Below, piece after piece: positions 1-5,675 of a stretch of DNA of 6,514 bases. Position 1 is the stretch's first letter. Each line of letters opens with the position of its first letter. The notes under the pieces were generated by a model, which searched no databases, was not told the origin of the DNA, and saw nothing but the letters and a program-made list of their open reading frames with translations. The stretch is from assembly GCA_964365765.1 (NCBI GenBank), contig CAYIRB010000060.1, positions 1-6,514 of the forward strand, written 5' to 3'. A program made the translations under genes and the position numbers. Source of the stretch: CALRGE01 sp964365765 (GTDB taxonomy: Bacteria > Patescibacteriota > Gracilibacteria > UBA1369 > 2-02-FULL-48-14).

Positions 1-1
1 T

Positions 2-202
2 GCGTATAAAGACGATTATGACTTTACGGCGCTTTCCGAATACGACCGGTCGCGCGACGCAATCGCGATATTCTACTACGACTACGAAAAACCCGCTGCC
101 GGCGATACATTGATTTACAATCACAACGGCCGGCCGAAGATGATTATCAGGTACTTAAAAAAGACAGAATCGCTTTCGCCCGCAACTTCCACGAGTATTT
201 AA
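2..202 (+). CDS. C-terminal fragment of an unidentified protein (5' end off window)
   Basis: An open frame enters from the left edge and ends at TAA (200-202), giving 66 residues with no start in view. Codons mostly follow a purine-first pattern, and the other plus frames are interrupted early (frame 1) or yield a low-complexity Thr/Arg peptide (frame 3), so this frame is the best candidate for a real gene end. The peptide is rich in Tyr and Asp (AIFYYDYEK near residues 20-30) and then has alternating hydrophobic stretches (DTLIYN, KMIIRYLKK), which looks like beta-strand structure in a soluble or extracytoplasmic tail. I do not recognise the family. Its last 56 bp overlap the end of the minus-strand glycosyltransferase. 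Tail-to-tail overlap is also seen at 2305-2321, so this is in keeping with the compact layout. It could belong to the same surface-polysaccharide locus, but nothing here proves that. Confidence 0.5.
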   Translation, partial: AYKDDYDFTALSEYDRSRDAIAIFYYDYEKPAAGDTLIYNHNGRPKMIIRYLKKTESLSPATSTSI

Positions 203-1229
203 GAACAAGCCGCGCCGCGTGCTTCCCCCTATCTTCTTTAGACCTCAAAGCTTCCACGATTTTTTTTCGCAAATCATCCGCATCGTCCGCCTTAAAAAAC
301 CAAGCGGTACTTTCATCCAAAATCGCTCTTGTCGCGGGCACGTCGCTTGCCAATATCTTCTTTCCGCTCGCCATATATTCGAACAATTTCAAAGGCGAAG
401 TGTCTTCCGAAAAGGCTTTATCCCTCGCGCTGTTCGGAATAACAAGGAGCGCCGCCTGCGCTATGTATTTTGGAATTTCCGTATGCCGCACATAAGGAAT
501 AACCACAGATCTTTTGGCAAATCCACGCAATTTATTAAACTCCGGCTCATCCTCATTCCCACCCACAAAAACGCATTTAACCCCTTTTAATTTTTCACAT
601 GCTTTAGCCAAAGTCAAAACGCCTTTTTCTTTGTATGGCGAACCCGTGTAAAGCACAAGATCACCTTTTCCGCCGCCTGCTTTTCCGAACAAATCTAAGT
701 CGACGCCGTCATGGGCGATAAGGATTTCTCCCTTGTAAATTGCGCCGTATTTTTTTGCCAAAGCCTCGCTTATGCAAACGAGCCCGCGCGCGTTCCCCAG
801 AAAAATCCTCTGAGCGATTCGCCCGAAAAAACTTTTCGGAAAAGTATGCGCTTCAAAAAACCAGCGTCCGCGATATCCCATCAAAGGCAGAAAAGTTCTC
901 GAGTAAATCGTATATTTTTTATATTTCCAACGCCTTAACGCGAAAGACAGGGCGAATGAAAAACTCTGCAAAAAGTACGCGAACAGGCGCGGCACCCATG
1001 CGCTCAACAAAAAATCCAAATTCCAAATTCTTCGCACCACAATTTCATTTTTCAAACCGTAAAATTCTTTCGCGGAACAGCCGCCCACCGCGGCCTTTTG
1101 CCTTCTTTCCGGCGCGACAAGCAAAACCTCCGCGCCCTCGGCGGTAAACGCCTCGCACATCTTCGCGATTTGAAGACCGTGCGCCTTTTCTGTGGGGAAT
1201 CTGTTGTTGCTTAAATAAAGAATTTTCAT
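147..1229 (-). CDS. GT4-type glycosyltransferase (360 aa)
   Basis: Likely a retaining GT-B glycosyltransferase moving a nucleotide-activated sugar to a lipid-linked glycan at the inner membrane face. The N-terminal Rossmann half starts MKILYLSNNRFPTEKAHG, with the usual first strand followed by a KAHG loop (residues 15-18). The C-terminal donor-binding half begins near IAHDGVDL (171-178) and VLYTGSPYKEKGV (192-204). The SPLKLFEYMASGK segment (278-290) is the C-terminal catalytic/nucleotide-binding signature. In the EX7E position the second Glu is E284, but the first is Asp276 with Glu275 next to it. SPLKLFEYM-type GTs commonly vary here, so this need not mean inactivity. The frame is open 20 codons further upstream (ATG at 1289), but I chose ATG 1229 because the Rossmann strand starts there and it overlaps the methyltransferase stop as ATGA. 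A weak GGA lies about 8 nt upstream. Sugar and linkage are unknown. Confidence 0.9.
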   Translation of the reverse strand: MKILYLSNNRFPTEKAHGLQIAKMCEAFTAEGAEVLLVAPERRQKAAVGGCSAKEFYGLKNEIVVRRIWNLDFLLSAWVPRLFAYFLQSFSFALSFALRRWKYKKYTIYSRTFLPLMGYRGRWFFEAHTFPKSFFGRIAQRIFLGNARGLVCISEALAKKYGAIYKGEILIAHDGVDLDLFGKAGGGKGDLVLYTGSPYKEKGVLTLAKACEKLKGVKCVFVGGNEDEPEFNKLRGFAKRSVVIPYVRHTEIPKYIAQAALLVIPNSARDKAFSEDTSPLKLFEYMASGKKILASDVPATRAILDESTAWFFKADDADDLRKKIVEALRSKEDRGKHAARLVLKYSWKLRAKAILSFLST

Positions 1230-1858
1230 TGTTTTTCCGCTACTATGCACAGGTAAGTGCCCATTCGACTGAAAGGCCAAAAATGCCATGCCGGATTTTT
1301 CATGAACTGAGGTAGATAGGGAAGGGCGAGATTCCTGGTCGTCATCTCAGTAACCTTCAAATTATTCATCGCCAGAATATTGCAAAGCGAAAGCGGTTCC
1401 CAAAACATTTTATGATCGGCGTTGCCCAAAAAACTTCTGAAATTCGCCCTCGCGAACGGTTTATTCGACAAAATCCAATGCCTTAGCCAATGCAAGTGCC
1501 CGTAACAGCAGGGCGTAGTGATAATGAATTTACCTCCTTTTTCCAGCACCCGCGAAACCTCCGCGAAACCTTTGACGCTGTCCAAAACATGCTCGATTAC
1601 CTCCAGCAGTATCACGGTATCGAAAGCCCCGTCCTCGAATTTCATGTCCAAAAACGACTGAACGCTCGTGTTTGGGAAATTATATCTTTTCACCAACTCC
1701 TCGTTAGTGTCTATTCCGGCGATGAAAGAATCCGGATATTTTTCGCGAATCATTCTGTGCAAATGCGCGTTTTTTTCCTCCTCGCCGGCAAAACCGATGT
1801 CTAGAATCCGCTTGCCGAACACTTTTCCCATCACCCACTCAATGCGTCTGTTCGCCAT
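1226..1858 (-). CDS. Class I SAM-dependent methyltransferase (210 aa)
   Basis: This is a small Rossmann-fold methyltransferase of the Methyltransf_11/UbiE-like kind. Motif I is RILDIGFAGEEE (residues 17-28), where the usual DxGxGxG glycine loop is loosened to DIGFAGE. The acidic ribose-binding residue at the end of strand 2 is D50 in AGIDTN. Motif IV is DTVILLEVIEHVLD (80-93), and the post-motif LEKGGKFIITTP is at 105-116. The C-terminal third (WLRHWILSNKPF, MFWEPLSLC) is aromatic-rich and may shape the acceptor site. The first ATG is preferred because the ANRRIEWVMGKVFGK leader before motif I is a common N-terminus in this family; M10 is a weaker option. No Shine-Dalgarno is visible upstream. 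It shares an ATGA overlap with the following glycosyltransferase, so the two are probably translationally coupled. It probably methylates a sugar hydroxyl or chain end, inferred from context only. Confidence 0.88.
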   Translation of the reverse strand: MANRRIEWVMGKVFGKRILDIGFAGEEEKNAHLHRMIREKYPDSFIAGIDTNEELVKRYNFPNTSVQSFLDMKFEDGAFDTVILLEVIEHVLDSVKGFAEVSRVLEKGGKFIITTPCCYGHLHWLRHWILSNKPFARANFRSFLGNADHKMFWEPLSLCNILAMNNLKVTEMTTRNLALPYLPQFMKNPAWHFWPFSRMGTYLCIVAEKQ

Positions 1859-1881
1859 AAATTTTAGATAGAATCGCGCCG

Positions 1882-1887
1882 ATTATA
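1882..1887 (-). promoter_or_regulatory. Predicted -10 box for the methyltransferase-GT unit
   Basis: On the minus strand this reads TATAAT directly preceded by TG, resembling an extended -10 but lacking the single spacer base. A start near 1875 would leave a short leader of about 17 nt before ATG 1858. The -35 region would lie inside the start of the GtrA gene and has no convincing TTGACA match. Confidence 0.5.
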
Positions 1888-1891
1888 CAGG

Positions 1892-1897
1892 TATAAT
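1892..1897 (+). promoter_or_regulatory. Predicted -10 box for the GtrA-like gene
   Basis: An exact TATAAT ends 7 nt before the GtrA ATG at 1905. A start site at the normal distance would fall at or within 1-2 nt of the ATG, so the mRNA would be leaderless or nearly so. This fits the absence of any Shine-Dalgarno. No good -35 is seen: TAGAAT at 1869-1874 has the right 17-bp spacing but only three matches to TTGACA. Confidence 0.55.
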
Positions 1898-1904
1898 CCG
1901 CAAC

Positions 1905-2321
1905 ATGAAACAGCACATTGAGAAAATTCCGGTCAGCCTGAGACAGTTCATAAAGTTTTGTTTTGTAGGATTGATGAACACCGGAATCGACATGCTCGCC
2001 TACCTTTTTTTCACCAGAATACTGGGGGTTTTTTACTTGATCGCGAATATTTTGGCATTCATGATTTCTTCAACAAACAGTTATTTTTTGAACCGCACAT
2101 TTACTTTTAAAAGCAAACACGACAAAAAAGCGCTGGAATACTCAAAATTCATGAGCGTCTTGCTTTTCGGCTTGGTTTTGGCGGAAATAGTACTGTTCAT
2201 AAGCGTTCATTTTTTCGGGACGAACGATGTGTTGGGAAAAATCTTCGCGATAGGTATCGTTCTGTTCTGGAATTTCTTCGGCAGCAAATTCCTTGTGTTC
2301 CGCATTAAAAAAGTTTCTTGA
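1905..2321 (+). CDS. GtrA-like family small membrane protein (138 aa)
   Basis: This is a four-helix integral membrane protein of the GtrA family, whose members are linked to translocating or handling polyprenyl-phosphate-linked sugars during surface glycan modification. Family hallmarks are visible: a basic N-terminus, then QFIKFCFVGLMNTGID (residues 14-29, the FxxVG...NT motif), SYFLNRTFTF (59-68) at the end of helix 2, and NFFGSKFLVF (123-132) closing helix 4. Approximate membrane segments are 16-38, 43-62, 82-104 and 108-128. The length is normal for the family. The start is fixed by the divergent spacer and there is no ribosome binding site, so a leaderless transcript is likely. It is the only complete plus-strand gene and sits between the two minus-strand units. 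Its last 17 bp overlap the end of the double glycosyltransferase. No GtrB-type polyprenyl-phosphate glucosyltransferase is visible in the window. Confidence 0.9.
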   Translation: MKQHIEKIPVSLRQFIKFCFVGLMNTGIDMLAYLFFTRILGVFYLIANILAFMISSTNSYFLNRTFTFKSKHDKKALEYSKFMSVLLFGLVLAEIVLFISVHFFGTNDVLGKIFAIGIVLFWNFFGSKFLVFRIKKVS

Positions 2322-4533
2322 ACCCTTCGACGATTCTATCTTTGTCAAACACTTGAACTCTGCTCAATCCTTCCTCTTTCAGCTCCTTCCTCAATTTTGT
2401 TGAACTCAAAATTTTACTTATCAAATTCCCGCCTTCGCGCGGATTTTCGTAATCGAAAGTAAACGCGCTCTGTTTTTTTGACAGAATCGCCTTCGCGCCC
2501 AATGTTTTGGTCGCCACAATCGGCAAACCTGCGGCCATTGCTTCAATCATCACTCTCCCGAATTCTTCCTCTCGGGAAGGATTCACGAACACATCCGCCT
2601 TTTGAAATAAATCCGAAATATCTTTATTCGCCACGGCTCCGACCATATCCACCTTCAATTTTCGCCTTTTGAATTCGTCCTTCAGAAAAGAAAAATCAGG
2701 CCCTTCTCCGGCCACGATAAACTTCGCGCCGCGCGCCGCCTCAAAAATCTCCGGCAAAATCCGGCTGCCTTTTCTGGGTGAAAGCCAATGCAAAAATAAA
2801 ACCGTATTCCCGGGTTTCCGCTTACGCGGCATCAACTTTTTTGTATCCACCCAATTCGGCAAAACTTTGATTTTTTCCTGCGGTACGTGGAACGCGCTCG
2901 CGTAATACTTCTTCATTTCTTTGGAACAAGTCATCAAAGTATTGCATGCTCGCAAAACAAATCTGAACGGCCAATCCTTTGTGATTTTATCGCCCAAACC
3001 GCATAAGTTACAGCCCTTGGTTTCATACTCGCCGCGCATCTCGCAATGCCAGAACCAAAGACGCCCGAAACTCAGACGACAAATCAGCCCGGCTATCGAC
3101 GCGCTCAAATAGGCGTAGTGCGAATAAAAATCCCGATAACCGCAGAGCCTCGCCGCCCCGAACACAAAAAACCTCTCCAAAATTCTAAACAAAATAAAAC
3201 GAAATTTTCCGACATAAATTTTTTGAATCCGCGAATATTCCGGACGCTCGCCCTTTTCTATAAACAAAAAAACATCCGTTTCTTTCGCGATTTCATCTAG
3301 CAATTCGACATTGTATCCAAAATGGGTGGACGTATTCTTTTCGTATTCCGGCAAAATGTAAAAAAGTTTTTTCATCACTCGCCGCCGGCGAGCCACATGT
3401 AAATTCAGATAACTTTCAGCGTAAAATTTGATAGCCTTATGATATTCGAACTCTTTCACGGAGCGCTGTCCGGCCTTGGCAATGGCGCGCGTTTTATCGG
3501 GTTCTTTCAACACGAACATCATTTTTTCGGCGATTTCCGCCGCGCTCCAACCCGTTTGCAAACAGTTCTCTCCGTCTCGAATAACTTCCTTCATAATGCC
3601 AACCGGAGTCGAAATAACCGCCGTTTCGCAAGCCATGGCCTCAAGCGTCACGCGCGGTCCGCCCTCGGAAAATGAGGGCATCACCAAGCAAGCGGACTCG
3701 CAATAAACCTTCGCCAAATCCTCGTGTCCGGGTAACCAACCCAATATTTCCACCCCGTCCATTTTGTATTTTATTATGAATTTTTTTACCCGATCAAGCA
3801 GAGCGCCATCCCCGATCATCTTCAATTTCGCCGACGGAAAACTCTTCGAAACAATTTTAAAAGCATCCAAAAGCGCGAAAATATTTTTATTCGTCTCAAA
3901 TCTGCCGGAATACACAAAAGCCCGCTCGTTTCGTTTTATATTTCCCTGCGGTTTAAACAGCTCGAAATCCACATAAAACGCGGGAATAAAAATCAATTTG
4001 CCGGCGGGCACTCCGCTCTTCAGCAAGAAATCCCGTGTTTCACCCTGATTAATGATTCTGATTTTGTCGAATTCCGCGAAATATCTTTTCATGAAAAGCC
4101 CCATTGCCGCGCGGTCAATCAACTCCCGAATGCCCTCGGCTTTTGGAAATCCGGGAATATGCATCACCTCCGCGAAGTGCGGTATTCCCAGTTCTTTCGC
4201 CACTCGAATCCCGGCCTTCGTGCCCGGGAAAACCGGCGGAATAACATGCGAAATCACAAAATCCAACCCATCCGTCTTATTGATTTTCAATGCCCGTTTA
4301 TAAACGAAATTTTCGTGACCCCAAAAATCCATCCTCAAAAAACGGCTTCGATTATTCGGATGAATATGCACGTTCCCGTGAATCGTAAAAGTTTTGCCAA
4401 TCCCGTTTGAACCTGTTATCACATGCACGTTTTCAAAATACTTTGAAAATTCTTTCAGCATTTCATAAAAAATATTCCGCTTGCCGCGGGCTATCCCGCT
4501 GTCGCCGCTGATCATCAATATATTTTTCTTCAT
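2305..4533 (-). CDS. Tandem double GT4-type glycosyltransferase (742 aa fusion)
   Basis: Two complete GT-B modules lie in one frame. Module 1 (about 1-378) starts KKNILMISGDSGIARGK, has a donor-domain entry at FVYSGRFETNKN (206-217) and a canonical EX7E in PSFSEGGPRVTLEAMA (E290, E298). It ends with the usual terminal helix near YHKAIKFYAESYLNL (364-378). Module 2 (387-742) starts afresh at M387 (MKKLFYILPEYEKNTSTHFG) and has LHWLSPRKGS (581-590), VAGEGPD (607-613) and EX7E in NPSREEEFGRVMIEAMA (E656, E664). It also has a Cys/His-containing insert (H496, C497, C508, C511). The joint is only about eight residues, Arg-rich (HVARRRRV). The ORF starts at ATG 4533, overlapping the upstream stop as ATGA, with a good AAGGA 6 nt before it. 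Two such enzymes could add consecutive sugars. The joint looks like two abutting genes read as one, so a frameshift or sequencing indel near 3376-3400 is a real alternative; the modules would then be 3375-4533 and 2305-3375. Confidence 0.85.
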   Translation of the reverse strand: MKKNILMISGDSGIARGKRNIFYEMLKEFSKYFENVHVITGSNGIGKTFTIHGNVHIHPNNRSRFLRMDFWGHENFVYKRALKINKTDGLDFVISHVIPPVFPGTKAGIRVAKELGIPHFAEVMHIPGFPKAEGIRELIDRAAMGLFMKRYFAEFDKIRIINQGETRDFLLKSGVPAGKLIFIPAFYVDFELFKPQGNIKRNERAFVYSGRFETNKNIFALLDAFKIVSKSFPSAKLKMIGDGALLDRVKKFIIKYKMDGVEILGWLPGHEDLAKVYCESACLVMPSFSEGGPRVTLEAMACETAVISTPVGIMKEVIRDGENCLQTGWSAAEIAEKMMFVLKEPDKTRAIAKAGQRSVKEFEYHKAIKFYAESYLNLHVARRRRVMKKLFYILPEYEKNTSTHFGYNVELLDEIAKETDVFLFIEKGERPEYSRIQKIYVGKFRFILFRILERFFVFGAARLCGYRDFYSHYAYLSASIAGLICRLSFGRLWFWHCEMRGEYETKGCNLCGLGDKITKDWPFRFVLRACNTLMTCSKEMKKYYASAFHVPQEKIKVLPNWVDTKKLMPRKRKPGNTVLFLHWLSPRKGSRILPEIFEAARGAKFIVAGEGPDFSFLKDEFKRRKLKVDMVGAVANKDISDLFQKADVFVNPSREEEFGRVMIEAMAAGLPIVATKTLGAKAILSKKQSAFTFDYENPREGGNLISKILSSTKLRKELKEEGLSRVQVFDKDRIVEGFKKLF
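3378..3392 (-). repeat. GC-rich hairpin at the joint of the two GT modules
   Basis: On the coding (minus) strand CTCGCC-GGC-GGCGAG forms a perfect 6-bp stem with a 3-nt loop, extendable by a G-U pair. It is much more GC-rich than the flanking DNA and encodes part of the Arg-rich linker. It lies directly upstream of the internal ATG (3375-3373). In the +1 frame it reads LAGGE followed by TGA (3377-3375), which shares one base with that ATG. It may be a remnant of a gene boundary, a small dispersed palindrome or a spot prone to sequencing error. Confidence 0.6.
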
Positions 4534-5675
4534 AGAATTTCCTTCAGTTTCTCAATATGAGTATTCCACGAAAACTCGCTCTTGAGTAGCTTAACGGCTT
4601 CCATGCTGAATCTCTCTCTTTTTTTTCTGTCCCACGAAAGATTCCGAACCGCTTCAGCCAGCCTTTTTGGATTGCCGCCTTCCGCCAACATGGCCGTTTT
4701 GCCATTTATCGCCACCTCGCGCGTGCCTGAAATATCGGAAGCGACGACCGGACATCTCGCGGCAAAAGCTTCCAGCACGACATGCGGGAGCCCCTCATAG
4801 CTTGAATAGAGCACAAACATATCGTGTTTTTCCATTTCCTTCGAAAGCTCTTGATGGGAAATCTGCCCCCTGAATTTCACGCGCGCGCCCAAATTCAATT
4901 CTTCCACTTTCGACAGCAAATTCTTCTCTTCCGGCCCTTCGCCGAAAATATTCAGACAATATTCGTCCGGCAACAAAGTCATGGCCTCAATAATCATGCC
5001 GATATGTTTATGCGGCACGAATCTCCCCGCCGTCATCAGTTTAAAAGCTCTGTCCCCGAACTTTCTTTGGACGCTTCGGTAGTCGAAGGCGTTGTAAATC
5101 ATGTGAATTTTCGCTTCCGGCACTTCATAATATTTCATAAGCAGATTTTTCAAATACATCGACGGCACGACTATCACTCCGACATTCTTAAAACCGTATT
5201 TTTGCACGGCTCGCAACATTTTCGACTTAAAATCTTTTTTTGGCGAATCGAGCCATTCATCCAAGCTTAAAGCGGTTTTCCCCTCGCGGGACGCCTCCTC
5301 CCACGCGATATCGCCAACGAACTTCATCACCGACTTTATCCCGAATCTTTTTGCGAATAAAACGGATAATAAACCAACGACGACCGGCCCTTGAATGTAC
5401 AGCGTATTCGCATTTCGCAAATACTTTTTCAAAGCCTTCCAAAGCCGCCATTGCCGCCCGAAAAATGTAAAGCGGCGCGGATTTATGGAATGAATTTCCA
5501 CGTTTTTTATCAGCAGGGCTTTACCCTCGCAGAATGCCGCTCCGCGAATTGCAAAATCACCCTTCAATCTTTGACAAAGCTCGTAAATATACGAAGCCGG
5601 CCCGCCGATATCGGGCGGAAAAATCGGCGTAACGACGCCCAATTCAGGCAGTTCTTTGTTTTTCCAATGATTCAT
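4530..5675 (-). CDS. GT4-type glycosyltransferase (381 aa)
   Basis: This is a retaining GT-B glycosyltransferase. The N-terminal acceptor half begins LGVVTPIFPPDIGGPASYIYEL (12-33), the typical strand plus PPDIGGPA glycine loop of GT4 enzymes. The donor half has IYNAFDY (193-199), KLMTAGRFVPHKHIG (212-226), IFGEGPEEKNL (243-253) and a full EX7E in YSSYEGLPHVVLEAFA (E294, E302). Length is usual for GT4, and the chain looks intact. The ATG at 5675 lies inside the end of the epimerase gene (32-bp overlap). A TTG at 5642, two bases after the epimerase TGA, would start the protein directly at the first strand and is a possible alternative. Neither start has a convincing Shine-Dalgarno. The stop overlaps the next GT start as ATGA, so the epimerase, this enzyme and the double GT are probably one operon. 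It may transfer the 3,6-dideoxyhexose made by the neighbouring epimerase, but that is inference from context. Confidence 0.92.
   Translation of the reverse strand: MNHWKNKELPELGVVTPIFPPDIGGPASYIYELCQRLKGDFAIRGAAFCEGKALLIKNVEIHSINPRRFTFFGRQWRLWKALKKYLRNANTLYIQGPVVVGLLSVLFAKRFGIKSVMKFVGDIAWEEASREGKTALSLDEWLDSPKKDFKSKMLRAVQKYGFKNVGVIVVPSMYLKNLLMKYYEVPEAKIHMIYNAFDYRSVQRKFGDRAFKLMTAGRFVPHKHIGMIIEAMTLLPDEYCLNIFGEGPEEKNLLSKVEELNLGARVKFRGQISHQELSKEMEKHDMFVLYSSYEGLPHVVLEAFAARCPVVASDISGTREVAINGKTAMLAEGGNPKRLAEAVRNLSWDRKKRERFSMEAVKLLKSEFSWNTHIEKLKEIL
4540..4544 (-). promoter_or_regulatory. Ribosome binding site of the double GT gene
   Basis: AAGGA on the minus strand lies 6 nt before ATG 4533, inside the end of the upstream GT gene. 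It is the only clear Shine-Dalgarno I find among the starts in this window. It supports this start and independent re-initiation in addition to ATGA coupling. Confidence 0.6.

Larger units (their letters stand above)
1881..1898. promoter_or_regulatory. Perfect inverted repeat spanning divergent promoters
   Basis: GATTATAC-AG-GTATAATC is an 8-bp perfect inverted repeat with a 2-bp centre, placed in the only intergenic gap of the window (46 bp between the divergent methyltransferase and GtrA genes). Each arm contains TATAAT on opposite strands. The symmetry means one site could set or block transcription both ways, either as paired -10 elements or as a repressor operator overlapping them. The sequence is direct observation; the regulatory role is inference. 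Confidence 0.6.

Noticed and set aside
127..136. Self-complementary CGGCCGGCCG near the left edge, as a terminator or site
   Set aside because: It has no loop and no following T-run, and lies inside a likely coding frame; probably chance in Gly-Arg-Pro codons.
219..1147. Plus-strand open frames opposite the first glycosyltransferase
   Set aside because: Shadow frames; basic, low-complexity translations with no motif, while the minus strand holds a complete GT4.
1230..1289. Upstream in-frame ATG extending the first glycosyltransferase by 20 residues
   Set aside because: The added segment lies inside the methyltransferase gene and precedes the natural Rossmann start; ATG 1229 with the ATGA overlap is far more typical.
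1881..1898. The palindrome as an intrinsic terminator
   Set aside because: It lies between two divergent starts, its stem is AT-rich with a 2-nt loop, and no U-tract follows on either strand.
2300..2330. Bidirectional terminator between the convergent GtrA and double-GT genes
   Set aside because: No stem-loop with a flanking T-run could be found; the genes simply overlap by 17 bp.
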